Shown here: positions 51,491-60,484 of the stretch, piece after piece
Layout of the letters: the number at the start of each line of letters is the position of its first letter
Position numbering within the stretch: the stretch's first letter is position 1
DNA from: Anoxybacterium sp963668245
GTDB lineage: Bacteria; Bacillota; Clostridia; Peptostreptococcales; Anaerovoracaceae
Length of the DNA: 64,000 nt
Assembly: GCA_963668245.2 (NCBI GenBank)
Contig: OY764195.2
Coordinates: forward strand, 2,232,001-2,296,000
Direction of reading: 5' to 3'
Translations under genes and position numbers: made by a program
The notes under the pieces: generated by a model
Told to the model about the DNA's origin: nothing
What the model saw: only the letters and a program-made list of their open reading frames with translations
Databases searched by the model: none

Positions 51491-51524
51491 AAAAAACACT
51501 CAGCGAAATCAAGTTCGCCGAGTG
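51491..51524 (-). terminator. Terminator of lepA
   Basis: On the minus strand, CACTCGGCGAA and TTCGCTGAGTG pair (one wobble) around a 6-base loop, followed by six U residues (51496-51491). Confidence 0.87.
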
Positions 51525-51541
51525 CCAAAACTACAAAATGA

Positions 51542-53353
51542 TTATTTATTGTCATCGTACTTAAGAACTGCCGTGAATGCCTCCTGCGGGACTTCAACAG
51601 AACCAAACTGTCGCATTCTCTTTTTCCCTTCCTTTTGTTTTTCTAAAAGCTTTTTCTTTCGGGAAATATCACCACCGTAGCATTTTGCAATTACATCTTT
51701 TCTCAGTGCCCGAACAGTTTCTCTTGCAATGACCTTCTGTCCGACTGAGGCTTGAATTGGAATTTCAAACTGGTGCATTGGAATGATTTCTTTCAGTTTT
51801 TCACAAACAAATCTACCACGGTAATACGCTTTTGATTCATGAACAATCATAGAGAATGCATCTACCAGATCCTTATTCAATAAAATATCGAGCTTGACCA
51901 GATTTGATTTTTCATATCGAACAAACTCATAGTCCAAAGATCCATACCCTCTTGTTTTTGACTTTAGTGCGTCAAAGAAGTCGTAGATTACTTCATTGAG
52001 CGGCATTTCATAATGTAACGCCACTCTGTTTTCCGTAATATATTCCATATGAAGCATCTTTCCTCGTCGTTCTTGACAAATCTCCATAATCCCGCCTACA
52101 TATTCCTTTGGGATCATAATATCAGCTTTTACAATAGGCTCTTCGATATGATCAACCAAAATTAAGTTTGGCAGGTTCGATGGATTCTGAATCATTTCTT
52201 CTGATCCATCATTCATAACAACTTTATATATTACACTTGGAGAAGTTGTTATGATGCCTAGGTCAAATTCTCGTTCCAAGCGTTCTACGATGATTTCCAT
52301 ATGAAGAAGTCCTAAAAATCCGCAACGGAATCCAAAACCAAGCGCAACAGATGTTTCTGGCTCAAATAAAAAAGCTGCATCGTTTACCTGTAGTTTTTCT
52401 AGTGCATCTTTCACATTTTCATACTTTTCGCCTTCTGCTGGATAAATACCGCAATATACCATTGGCTGGACTTTTTTATAACCCGGTAGCGCTTCTGGTG
52501 TTGGATTGCTATCTAGCGTAATTGTATCTCCTACACGAGCATCCGCCACTTGCTTAATACTAGCACAAATATACCCTACCTCACCTGCTCGCAAAGAACT
52601 AACAGGCATTGGACCTGGCGAATACACACCAACTTCTGTCACTTCATATTTCTTTTTTGTATTCATAAGGCGAATCATATCACCCTTTTTTACCGTTCCA
52701 TCAAATACTCTTGTATAGATTACAACACCTCGATAATTGTCGTAATAAGAGTCAAAAATCAATGCTTTTAACTTACCTAAAGCATCGCCCTTTGGTGCAG
52801 GTACCTTTTGTACGACTGCTTCTAATACATCAGTAATGCCGATTCCTTCTTTTGCTGAAACCAATGGGGCCTCAGAAGCATCAATCCCAATAATATCTTC
52901 CACTTCAAGTTTTACTTCGTCAGGTCTTGCACTAGGCAGGTCAATTTTATTGACCACCGGCAAAATTTCAAGATTTTCATCTAATGCTAAGTACACATTT
53001 GCCAGAGTTTGTGCTTCTACCCCCTGCGTTGCGTCTACAATCAGTACTGCACCCTCACAGGCAGCTAAACTCCTTGAAACCTCATACGTAAAGTCTACAT
53101 GACCTGGTGTGTCAATTAAGTTAAATACATATTCATTGCCATCTTGTGCTCGATAGGAAAGCCTTGTAGTTTGCAACTTGATGGTAATACCACGTTCACG
53201 TTCCAAATCCATATTATCTAAGTACTGTTCTTTCATTTCTCGATGTGAAACAAGCCCTGTATTTTCAATAATACGATCCGCTAAAGTTGACTTTCCATGA
53301 TCTATATGTGCAATAATGCAAAAATTTCTAATATACTGCTGGTATGAATTCAT
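51542..53353 (-). CDS. lepA: Elongation factor 4 (LepA)
   Basis: LepA is a translational GTPase related to EF-G that acts on stalled or initiating ribosomes. The 603-residue protein has G1 HIDHGKST (16-23), G2/G3 RERGITIKLQT and DTPGHVDF, G4 NKIDLPSA, and the LepA-specific C-terminal domain ending AVPQEAFTAVLK-like VEVPQEAFTAVLK. Complete and full length. Divergent from rpsT. Confidence 0.98.
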   Translation of the reverse strand: MNSYQQYIRNFCIIAHIDHGKSTLADRIIENTGLVSHREMKEQYLDNMDLERERGITIKLQTTRLSYRAQDGNEYVFNLIDTPGHVDFTYEVSRSLAACEGAVLIVDATQGVEAQTLANVYLALDENLEILPVVNKIDLPSARPDEVKLEVEDIIGIDASEAPLVSAKEGIGITDVLEAVVQKVPAPKGDALGKLKALIFDSYYDNYRGVVIYTRVFDGTVKKGDMIRLMNTKKKYEVTEVGVYSPGPMPVSSLRAGEVGYICASIKQVADARVGDTITLDSNPTPEALPGYKKVQPMVYCGIYPAEGEKYENVKDALEKLQVNDAAFLFEPETSVALGFGFRCGFLGLLHMEIIVERLEREFDLGIITTSPSVIYKVVMNDGSEEMIQNPSNLPNLILVDHIEEPIVKADIMIPKEYVGGIMEICQERRGKMLHMEYITENRVALHYEMPLNEVIYDFFDALKSKTRGYGSLDYEFVRYEKSNLVKLDILLNKDLVDAFSMIVHESKAYYRGRFVCEKLKEIIPMHQFEIPIQASVGQKVIARETVRALRKDVIAKCYGGDISRKKKLLEKQKEGKKRMRQFGSVEVPQEAFTAVLKYDDNK

Positions 53354-53386
53354 CGTTCCTCCATTATAATCTCTATTTGTTTTTTC

Positions 53387-53416
53387 ATTATATCATACGA
53401 GTAAAGGATATTACAA
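53387..53416 (-). promoter_or_regulatory. Promoter of lepA
   Basis: On the minus strand, TTGTAA (53416-53411), an 18-base spacer and TATAAT with TG extension (53392-53387) lie upstream of lepA. Confidence 0.6.
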
Positions 53417-53538
53417 CATTTCGGTTTTCCTACAATTCATATATCAAGCGTTTTTGTTCAAACTTCCGTGAAAATCCATAATATTGCACTACATTCGCTC
53501 TTCGTCTTTCTTTATTTTAATCGATTTACCTTTTTTTC

Positions 53539-53567
53539 TTGCATTTTAAATCTGATTCGTATATAAT
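53539..53567 (+). promoter_or_regulatory. Promoter of rpsT
   Basis: TTGCAT (53539-53544), a 17-base spacer and a perfect TATAAT (53562-53567) lie about 37 bases before the rpsT ATG. Confidence 0.72.
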
Positions 53568-53603
53568 TCATGTTGCTATATTTTGCGAAAGTGGGGTGAA
53601 AAC

Positions 53604-53873
53604 ATGGCAAATATTAAATCTGCAAAGAAAAGAATCAGCGTTATTGCAAAAAAGACAGCTGCAAACAGAAGAGTTAAGTCTCATCTAAAAGCGATTATCA
53701 AGAACTTTGAAAGCGCAGTAGTTTCTGGAGATCTTGAAACTGCAAAAGCGAAGCTGGCTTTAGCTGAAAAGAAACTAATGCAGGCTGCTGCAAAAGGAAC
53801 TATCCATAAAAATGCAGCTTCCAGAAAAGTTTCTAGACTTGCTGCTAGATTCAACAAAGCGAAAGCAGAATAA
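53604..53873 (+). CDS. rpsT: Ribosomal protein bS20
   Basis: This 89-residue small-subunit protein, MANIKSAKKRISVIAKK onward, has the Lys/Arg-rich helical pattern of bS20 with ANRRVKSHLKAII and the C-terminal KGTIHKNAASRKVSRLA block. The ATG after a GGGGTGA site is chosen over one seven codons upstream. It is monocistronic, with its own promoter and terminator. Confidence 0.97.
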   Translation: MANIKSAKKRISVIAKKTAANRRVKSHLKAIIKNFESAVVSGDLETAKAKLALAEKKLMQAAAKGTIHKNAASRKVSRLAARFNKAKAE

Positions 53874-53929
53874 TCTCACCCGTCCCCACCGTGCATAAGT
53901 TAAATGCACAAATTTAAGACGAAAATTAA

Positions 53930-53968
53930 TCAAGCCTAAGCTGGCGGTGTCTCCCAGTTTCGGCTTGA
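53930..53968 (+). terminator. Terminator of rpsT
   Basis: TCAAGCCTAAGCTGG and CCAGTTTCGGCTTGA pair with a few mismatches around a 9-base loop, followed by TTTGTTTTTT. Confidence 0.82.
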
Positions 53969-54043
53969 TTTGTTTTTTGTCGAAATATATTATAAAAATA
54001 TTTTTTTGAGATTGAAACTTTGCTGTCCTTTCAGTGCATAAAA

Positions 54044-55801
54044 CTAAACATTTTTATGTCTTTGTATTTTTTTTGTCGTCGTTTTAATGAATTCATCTTT
54101 TCTAACGCTGATGTTGCGGATGCGTTTATAAATCGGCAACTTTTCATTGATTTCGTGGATAGCTCTTTTGATGAGGGTCTGGACTTCTTCTTCCCCAAAT
54201 TCCGTTCCAAATTCTTCATAAATCGCATCGTAGTCTGGTCTAATTTGTGCACTGACTTGCGTATCGTCGCCATCGTTCTCAATCATACCATGAACAAGGC
54301 ATTCTTGAACGTATTTATTATGGTTAATGTAATCTTCTAACTCTTCGGGATAAATATTTTTACCCGTTTTGGTAACAATGACATTTTTCTTCCGACCAGC
54401 GATATATAACCAACCCTCTTTATCAAGAAAGCCAAGATCGCCAGTATGAAACCAGCCATCCTTTAGGACTTCCGCTGTTTTTTCAGGCATATTATAATAC
54501 CCAAGCATTACATTTGACCCCTTATAGATGACTTCTCCTATCCCATCTTCGTCAGGATCTAAAATTTTGATTTCACCACAATCCACAGCAGGACCTACCG
54601 ATCCAGCTTTTTTATAACGATCACAAAAATCGGGTGGCCCAGAAACAAGGGGTGCACATTCAGTCAATCCATATCCCTGCATCATCACGAAGCCTAAATC
54701 CTCAAAGCCTCGAAGCACATTGGGATTAATGCCAGCAGCACCAGTAATTAGTAGTCTTAGTTTACCTCCAAATTTTTCATGGATACTATGAAAAAGTTTT
54801 TTACTGAGATTTATTCCAAAGCCTTTCATTCTTCGATTCCATTGAATGGCTTTCCTAAGGGTATTTGCCTTTCCTGTCTTTTCTGCTTGTTTCCATAGTT
54901 TGTCGTAGATTGATTCAAAGATAAGCGGTACACAAATCAAAACTGTGGTCTGGGACTCGACTATATTTTTGTTGATGTATTTTAATCCTTCGTAAAATGC
55001 AGTTGATGCACCTCGATACAGAATCAACGACATTCCCATTGTTGATTCAAAAGTGTGATGAATCGGAAGAATAGAAAGAGATCTATCTTCTGGTGAAATA
55101 TATGCGATTTTACAGGTATCCATAACATTACTAGCAATGTTTCTGTGACTTAGCATAACGCCCTTTGCTACATCAGTCGTACCAGAAGTAAACAGTAGAA
55201 TTTTCATCTCATCTGGATCAATCACCGCATCTACAAAACTTCTATCTCCATTTTCCAGTCGTTTCTCTCCCATACCAATCAATTCTTCCCAAAGATGAAT
55301 TTGGCCTGGAATAATGTCTGTATTTTCATCTATGTTGAGAGACTCTGATAGATCCGTACGGTCACCATACACTTTCATTTTAAACTTATATTGAATATCG
55401 AATTCTGTAAAATAAGATTCATAGCTTTGTGTAAAAAAGATTGCTTTACAATCTGCTATCGAAAGAAGATTATATATTTCTTCTCTACTTAATTCTTTAT
55501 CAAGCGGCACAACAACACCTGTACCATTGGTAATAGCATAGTATGAGACAACCCATTCATAACAGTTCTCACCAATTACTGCAATTTTTTCATTTTCAAG
55601 GCCCAACGCAAGCAGAGCAGTCCCAAGTGAATCGACTTCATGCTTTAATTGTGAATACTTAATCTGTTGATAGACACCGCCTTTTTCTTTTTTTATGTGA
55701 AATGCCGGTCGGTCACCATATAATTCTGTACTCGAATTCAGCATTTCTTTCAATGTTTCAATTTTTCTTACCTCATGATATTTTTCTTTAATATTCTCCA
55801 T
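54044..55801 (-). CDS. AMP-forming long-chain acyl-CoA synthetase
   Basis: This 585-residue ANL-family ligase activates a carboxylate, probably a long-chain fatty acid, with ATP and CoA. Motifs are LLFTSGTTDVAKGVMLSHRN (P-loop A3), GYGLTECAPLVSGPP (A5), GWFHTGDLGFLDKEG (A7) and the catalytic-lysine end DEFIKTTTKKIQRH (A10). The third residue group of the P-loop, SGTTDVAKG, has D rather than the common G/S. The ATG has AGGAG upstream. It stands alone between rpsT and deoD, so its substrate is not hinted at by neighbours. Confidence 0.9.
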   Translation of the reverse strand: MENIKEKYHEVRKIETLKEMLNSSTELYGDRPAFHIKKEKGGVYQQIKYSQLKHEVDSLGTALLALGLENEKIAVIGENCYEWVVSYYAITNGTGVVVPLDKELSREEIYNLLSIADCKAIFFTQSYESYFTEFDIQYKFKMKVYGDRTDLSESLNIDENTDIIPGQIHLWEELIGMGEKRLENGDRSFVDAVIDPDEMKILLFTSGTTDVAKGVMLSHRNIASNVMDTCKIAYISPEDRSLSILPIHHTFESTMGMSLILYRGASTAFYEGLKYINKNIVESQTTVLICVPLIFESIYDKLWKQAEKTGKANTLRKAIQWNRRMKGFGINLSKKLFHSIHEKFGGKLRLLITGAAGINPNVLRGFEDLGFVMMQGYGLTECAPLVSGPPDFCDRYKKAGSVGPAVDCGEIKILDPDEDGIGEVIYKGSNVMLGYYNMPEKTAEVLKDGWFHTGDLGFLDKEGWLYIAGRKKNVIVTKTGKNIYPEELEDYINHNKYVQECLVHGMIENDGDDTQVSAQIRPDYDAIYEEFGTEFGEEEVQTLIKRAIHEINEKLPIYKRIRNISVRKDEFIKTTTKKIQRHKNV

Positions 55802-55954
55802 ATCTTGCTCCTATATTAAGAATATGATTACGCGATAACAAGGTATACATTATCCCGTAACGTGCTTAACAATATAATGTTTTGCATTACTATCATACAT
55901 GAATTGTATCTTGAAGTAAACAAGAATTAAGTATTTTCACCTTTCCTCTTGATA

Positions 55955-55963
55955 TGATATACT
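55955..55963 (+). promoter_or_regulatory. Extended -10 promoter of deoD
   Basis: TGATATACT (TGn plus TATACT) lies about 27 bases upstream of the deoD ATG, with a weak TTTTCA about 18 bases further up. Confidence 0.5.
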
Positions 55964-55989
55964 ATATAAAAAAACAGGAGGTCACAACA

Positions 55990-56697
55990 ATGACTGCACA
56001 TATTTATGCCGCTCAAAAAGGTGAGATTGCAGAATCCATCTTGCTACCAGGAGATCCTCTTCGTGCCAAATTTATAGCAGAAAACTTTTTAGATAGTCCA
56101 AAATGCTACAATGAAATACGAGGTATGCTAGGATACACTGGTACCTATAAAGGTGTACCAGTTTCCGTTCAAGGAACTGGAATGGGCATGCCTTCCATTG
56201 GGATTTACAGTTATGAGCTCATCAAGGATTACGGTGTTCAAAATCTGATTCGAGTTGGTACAGCTGGTTCTTTTTCAGAAAAAATTAAAATTAAAGACAT
56301 CGTTTTTGGCTTAGCAGCATCCACTGATTCTAACTATGTTCATACTTTTGGCATCAATGGTTCCTATTCTCCTTGCGCAGATTTCGAATTATTGATGAAA
56401 GCAAAGACAGCGGCAGATGCTTTAGACATTCCAATTCATGCTGGTAACATTGTGTCTTGCGATGTATTTTACGAACAGCAAGAAGGTTGGTGGCAAAAAT
56501 GGGCTCAAATGGGCGTATTGGCTGTAGAAATGGAAGCCGCAGCACTGTATATGAATGCTGCATATCTTGGTGCAAAAGCACTTTGCATGGTTACTATTAG
56601 TGACCACTTTATTACCCAAGAACAATCTTCCTCTGAAGAACGTGAAAAAACCTTTACAAATATGATGAAAATTGCTTTGGAAGCTGCCATTGCATAA
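55990..56697 (+). CDS. deoD: Purine-nucleoside phosphorylase (DeoD type)
   Basis: This 235-residue hexameric phosphorylase splits purine (deoxy)nucleosides to base and sugar-1-phosphate in salvage. Motifs are LLPGDPLRAKFIAENFL, the phosphate-site LIRVGTAGSF, AVEMEAAALY (substrate Glu) and the catalytic Asp in TISDHF. The ATG with AGGAGG is chosen over an upstream open ATG. It is monocistronic with a strong terminator. Confidence 0.97.
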   Translation: MTAHIYAAQKGEIAESILLPGDPLRAKFIAENFLDSPKCYNEIRGMLGYTGTYKGVPVSVQGTGMGMPSIGIYSYELIKDYGVQNLIRVGTAGSFSEKIKIKDIVFGLAASTDSNYVHTFGINGSYSPCADFELLMKAKTAADALDIPIHAGNIVSCDVFYEQQEGWWQKWAQMGVLAVEMEAAALYMNAAYLGAKALCMVTISDHFITQEQSSSEEREKTFTNMMKIALEAAIA

Positions 56698-56763
56698 AAA
56701 TTTTGAATCGCAAATTTGAAAATCACACTGATTTTTAAATTCAAATAGCAAGTAAATCTATGC

Positions 56764-56797
56764 AAAAATACCATGGTTTTTCGCCATGGTATTTTTT
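56764..56797 (+). terminator. Terminator of deoD
   Basis: AAAAATACCATGG and CCATGGTATTTTT are exact complements around a 7-base loop, giving a 13-bp stem with a T-run. Confidence 0.9.
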
Positions 56798-57069
56798 AAT
56801 ATGCAATATTGATGTGACAGACTGCTTGGTCAACTATTTTTAATTAATTGATGAATTACAGTGACTTTGAATTCGCACTAATTTCCACCTGATTTTTTTC
56901 TCGATGCGAAGTCTTATTAGTTAAGACTAACTAACCTTCAAAACTTTAAATTTCAACATCTTTACGTGGTTTTTTGCAAAACGCCTAAACTATTTTCTCA
57001 TTAATACGAAAAGAAAATTAAGAGACAGTTCAAAAGGGTAATATAACGATACAAGAGGGTGAAGAGAAA
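56798..57069 (+). other. Intergenic stretch after deoD
   Basis: This 272-base AT-rich region precedes the 117-residue orphan gene. I see no open reading frame of note. A small hairpin AGTCTTA/TAAGACT lies at about 56910-56928, and GAGGGTGAAGAG before 57070 is the ribosome site. No convincing sigma-A promoter is visible; a TATAAC near 57043 has no -35. Confidence 0.5.
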
Positions 57070-57423
57070 ATGAAATTTACATGTTACTTAAGATTAAGAA
57101 TGCATAATCGTTGGGTCTATGCTGGAAAAACGCATGATATTCCATGGAATTATCGTGCAATAATCAAGGAAACCAGCGGATGGGTTTTGGAAGAAGAATG
57201 TCACTCAAGGAAAGTTTCTGATTTGCTTCCATTGATTGAAGCAGGATTAAAATCCATCAAGGAAAAAAAAGGCCCTACTTCAAATCTGACAAAAATATAT
57301 GATAAAGAAATGCTTGAAACAGTACAATTCTTTTATGAGAGTCTTTTAATAGAATTTAAAAAGTATCCTTATACAGAACTTTACGGATATAGTACCAATA
57401 AAGATAAAGAGCCGGCATCATAG
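57070..57423 (+). CDS. Orphan protein of unknown function
   Basis: This 117-residue soluble protein (MKFTCYLRLRMHNRWVYAG at the start) has a mixed alpha/beta pattern: a basic beta-like first 50 residues with WNYRAIIKETSGWVLEEE and a helical second half. There is no membrane segment, signal peptide or recognisable motif, and I know no family for it. A GAGGGTGAAGAG ribosome site precedes the ATG, and a strong terminator overlaps its stop codon, so it appears to be a real, monocistronic gene. A long 5' gap separates it from deoD. Confidence 0.7.
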   Translation: MKFTCYLRLRMHNRWVYAGKTHDIPWNYRAIIKETSGWVLEEECHSRKVSDLLPLIEAGLKSIKEKKGPTSNLTKIYDKEMLETVQFFYESLLIEFKKYPYTELYGYSTNKDKEPAS

Positions 57424-57432
57424 CCGGCTTTT
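57411..57432 (+). terminator. Terminator overlapping the orphan gene's stop codon
   Basis: GCCGGC, a 6-base loop containing part of the TAG stop, and GCCGGC are followed by TTTTGTTTT. It may also serve the converging flavodoxin gene. Confidence 0.82.
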
Positions 57433-57435
57433 GTT

Positions 57436-57912
57436 TTAACAAATGGTGTTGCATATATTTGAAATTTTTTCTTGAATCTCCTTTGCTTCCATTTTACCAA
57501 CATTATAAAAATCTACCGTTGCAACCACTTGATTGCCTTTCAACATTTCTTCAAGTTTTGCAAAGCAACGCTTACCTCCACTACCCTTATGTGTAGCAAA
57601 TAAGTATACATTTTTATTTGCAAATTGATTAAACTTAAAAAATGAGTTGAGTGGAGAGGCATAAGTTCCCGCCCAAATCGGAGTGCCTATAAACACAGTA
57701 TCATAGGATTCTAAGTCAACGGTCTCTTGCGTCAATTTTGGGAATTCATGAAACAGCGTACTCTTTCCACCTTCAATATATTTTGCTATTCCATTCTTCG
57801 AAAATTCATGTTCTGGTTTTAATCGGAACAAATCGGCGCCCGTCTTTTCAGAAATCATATTCGCAATGAGTTGTGTGTTGCCTTCTAATGAATAATAAAC
57901 TACTACCGCTTT
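57436..57912 (-). CDS. Flavodoxin
   Basis: This 158-residue flavodoxin-fold protein has an FMN phosphate-binding loop in VVVYYSLEGNTQLIANMI (residues 3-20) and the ring-binding segment IGTPIWAGTYASPLNSFF. It fits the 'flavodoxin family' reductases that carry electrons or act on quinones. ATG-ATG starts behind AGGAGG; the second gives better spacing. It follows the LysR gene by 23 bases and probably shares its transcript. Confidence 0.9.
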   Translation of the reverse strand, partial: KAVVVYYSLEGNTQLIANMISEKTGADLFRLKPEHEFSKNGIAKYIEGGKSTLFHEFPKLTQETVDLESYDTVFIGTPIWAGTYASPLNSFFKFNQFANKNVYLFATHKGSGGKRCFAKLEEMLKGNQVVATVDFYNVGKMEAKEIQEKISNICNTIC

Positions 57913-57935
57913 CATCATAATCCTCCTCACATGAT

Positions 57936-58832
57936 TCATAAACAAGAAGAAATCCATTCTTCAGATTTACTACAAAGTGAAATAAACTGATTCATTCTTT
58001 TCGTCAAATATTTATTTTTATGAAATACTATTTTAAACATTCTTTTCATCAGGATTCCTTGAATTTCTACTTGATGAAGTCTTCCTAACTCTACTTCCCT
58101 TTTTACTGCCATTTTTGATATGGCAGAAACGCCTAAGCCCAATTCCACTGCGTTTTTTATGGTATCGGTATTGTTACAAATCCAAATGGGATTTGATGAA
58201 ATTTGGTGATCCAAAAGTAAATCTTCAAATAGCTTCCTAGTCCCACTCCCCTGCTCTCTTAGAATTAATTTTTCGTCTCGTATTTGGTCTAATTGAATAG
58301 ATGAGTGAGATGCAAAAGGATGATTGTTTCCACAAATCAATATTAATTCATCCTCTAAAAATGGCTCCAGTATTAGATCTGACGATAACATTTCACCTTC
58401 AACAAGCCCAATATCAATTTCATCATAAAGAATCATCTGTTCAATGCGATTTGTATTATCTTCTATTACTTTAATTTCAGTTTCTGGATACTTATCCGAA
58501 AAAATATATGCTAAGGATGGCATGATATGAGCTCCTACGGTTACACTTACGCCTATCCGGAAAGAGCCCATTTCTTGTAAGACTTTCATTTCCTGCTCAG
58601 CTTCCAAACTCATTCGTATTATATGCCTTGCATATCCAATCAATTTTTCACCAGATGATGTTAAATAAAGCTTTTTGGATAAACGTTCAAATAGCTTACA
58701 CCCATAATATTCTTCCAGTTCTCCAATTACCTGACTAACTGCGGATTGAGAGATATATAGTTCCTTTGCAGCCCTTGTCATATTTCCAAAATCACATACG
58801 GCAAGGAATATTTTTAAATGACGTAACGTCAT
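57936..58832 (-). CDS. LysR-family regulator
   Basis: This 298-residue regulator has an N-terminal winged helix (MTLRHLKIFLAVCDFGNMTRA, KELYISQSAVSQVIGELEE) and a co-inducer domain (about 90-290, with EIDIGLVEGEM). It resembles CysL/CysB-like regulators in domain layout; the ligand is unknown. AGGAGG precedes the ATG. It diverges from yeiH, its usual partner, and is followed by the flavodoxin gene. Confidence 0.93.
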   Translation of the reverse strand: MTLRHLKIFLAVCDFGNMTRAAKELYISQSAVSQVIGELEEYYGCKLFERLSKKLYLTSSGEKLIGYARHIIRMSLEAEQEMKVLQEMGSFRIGVSVTVGAHIMPSLAYIFSDKYPETEIKVIEDNTNRIEQMILYDEIDIGLVEGEMLSSDLILEPFLEDELILICGNNHPFASHSSIQLDQIRDEKLILREQGSGTRKLFEDLLLDHQISSNPIWICNNTDTIKNAVELGLGVSAISKMAVKREVELGRLHQVEIQGILMKRMFKIVFHKNKYLTKRMNQFISLCSKSEEWISSCL

Positions 58833-58863
58833 AGAACCCTCCTATCAGTTTTACTTATGATAT

Positions 58864-58877
58864 TTATTAATTAATAA
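58864..58877. promoter_or_regulatory. Palindrome in the LysR/YeiH intergenic region
   Basis: TTATTAATTAATAA is a perfect 14-base palindrome just upstream of the yeiH -35 (58881). Its position suits a LysR-type activation site. Confidence 0.5.
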
Positions 58878-58880
58878 TAT

Positions 58881-58909
58881 TTTACTTATTATATCAAAAG
58901 ATTTATCAT
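58881..58909 (+). promoter_or_regulatory. Promoter of yeiH
   Basis: TTTACT (58881-58886), a 17-base spacer and TATCAT (58904-58909) lie about 23 bases before the ATG. Confidence 0.55.
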
Positions 58910-58932
58910 AAAGAAAGAACAAGGAGGCAATT

Positions 58933-59916
58933 ATGAAAAACACATTGACTAAATATTTCCCTGGAATCTTGCTGACAGCAATCATAGCACTGCCAGCTTG
59001 GGTGATTGGAACCCGTTTTCCTATGATCGGGAGCCCAATTCTCGGTATTCTTTTTGGAATCATACTTACTTTTTGGAAGCGACCAATTATATTTACTGCA
59101 GGTCTTTCTTACACATCAAAAAAAATACTCCAATATTCTATAATATTGCTTGGATTTCAAATGAATTTATTTCAAATTTTGCAAGTTGGAAAACAAACTT
59201 TAGTTTTGATGGTATTTACCCTTACTGCAACTTTTCTAACAGCATATTTGGTTGGTAAACTCCTAAAAATCAATCCAAACACGAATATATTGATCGGTAT
59301 TGGCACTAGCATTTGTGGAGGATCTGCGATTGCTGCGGCGGCTCCAGTCATCGATGCAAAAGATGATGAAGTTGTTCATGCAATATCAACCATATTTTTA
59401 TTTAATGTAATAGCAGCATTTCTCTTTCCTGCTCTTGGACATATTTTTAATATGAGCAATTACACCTTCGGCCTTTGGGCTGGTACGGCAATCAATGATA
59501 CTTCTTCTGTTGTTGCTGCTGGTTATTCTTATAGTTTTGCTGCTGGAAATCTTGCAGTCATCGTAAAATTAACAAGAACACTGATGATAGTTCCAGTTAC
59601 AATCACTTTGGCACTGTATCAGTCAAAAAAAACTCACAAAAATGGGACATATCATATCTCAAAAGTGTTTCCATGGTTTGTGCTAGGGTTCATCTTTGCC
59701 GCACTATTAAATACATTTTTACCATTGATTTCTGAATTTAGCGTTGCTTTAGCACAGATTGGAAAATATATGATTGTCATGGCAATGACATCCATTGGAC
59801 TCAACACAAATCTGCACAAGCTATTAAAAAACGGTAAGGCACCGATTCTACTTGGTCTCATCTGTTGGGCAGTCCTCTCATGTGTTTCCATTATTATTCA
59901 GCATATACTCTTTTAA
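58933..59916 (+). CDS. YeiH-family putative anion exporter (UPF0324)
   Basis: This 327-residue membrane protein has about ten membrane segments. Family marks are GTRFPMIGSPILGILFGI, LLGFQMNLFQIL, ICGGSAIAAAAPVIDAKDD and WAGTAINDTSSVVAAGYSYS. YeiH proteins are proposed sulfate or taurine-related exporters; the substrate is not proven. AAGGAGG precedes the ATG. It diverges from a LysR gene with a palindrome upstream of its promoter. A strong terminator follows. Confidence 0.9.
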   Translation: MKNTLTKYFPGILLTAIIALPAWVIGTRFPMIGSPILGILFGIILTFWKRPIIFTAGLSYTSKKILQYSIILLGFQMNLFQILQVGKQTLVLMVFTLTATFLTAYLVGKLLKINPNTNILIGIGTSICGGSAIAAAAPVIDAKDDEVVHAISTIFLFNVIAAFLFPALGHIFNMSNYTFGLWAGTAINDTSSVVAAGYSYSFAAGNLAVIVKLTRTLMIVPVTITLALYQSKKTHKNGTYHISKVFPWFVLGFIFAALLNTFLPLISEFSVALAQIGKYMIVMAMTSIGLNTNLHKLLKNGKAPILLGLICWAVLSCVSIIIQHILF

Positions 59917-59921
59917 ATCAC

Positions 59922-59960
59922 ACAAAAGCCTGTCCATGATAAATCTTGACAGGCTTTTGT
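59922..59960 (+). terminator. Terminator of yeiH
   Basis: ACAAAAGCCTGTC and GACAGGCTTTTGT are exact complements (13 bp) around a 13-base loop, followed by TTTGG. It may also serve the converging VOC gene. Confidence 0.88.
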
Positions 59961-59967
59961 TTTGGCT

Positions 59968-60351
59968 TTATGCCATAATTTCAATTTCATTATTTTCCGG
60001 ATCAAGAACACAGCTCTCGTAATATCCATCCCCCGTAATTCTTGGAGCATCCTTCAATAGAAATCCATCACCAACAAGAACCTCTGTTAAGTGGTCAACT
60101 CGCGCTCTGGTTCCTAAATGAAAGGACAAATGGGTCAACCCAGTGACTCGTTCACACTGAATGCGGTCAGAGATTTCTGGTCTATACATAATTTCCAGCC
60201 TTGAACCTGATTTGAACGTAATAAAGTATGACTCTAATCCCGTTCTTTCATTGCGATACTTTTCATTTGAAACACCACCAAAGTATTTCACATAAAAATC
60301 TCGCATTTTGTCTAGATCATTTGTATAGATTGCTACATGGTCTAAATACAT
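59968..60351 (-). CDS. VOC-superfamily protein
   Basis: This 127-residue glyoxalase/bleomycin-resistance fold protein starts MYLDHVAIYTNDLDKMRDFY with two beta-alpha-beta-beta modules. Putative metal ligands are H5, E-type residues in SRLEIMYRP and H in THLSFHLG. The last module ends NEIEIMA. It resembles lactoylglutathione-lyase-like VOC proteins; substrate unknown. The ATG with GGAGG is chosen over an upstream open start. Confidence 0.87.
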   Translation of the reverse strand: MYLDHVAIYTNDLDKMRDFYVKYFGGVSNEKYRNERTGLESYFITFKSGSRLEIMYRPEISDRIQCERVTGLTHLSFHLGTRARVDHLTEVLVGDGFLLKDAPRITGDGYYESCVLDPENNEIEIMA

Positions 60352-60484
60352 AGTTTTCCTCCACATAAAATCATTTACATTTATATTGTACTCTATTTCG
60401 TGCAAGATGTCGACCAAAGAACGCTAAGATTTCATAAAAAATAGCTACCCGTTCTGCCCTTCTCATAAACACATTGCGAGAAAA

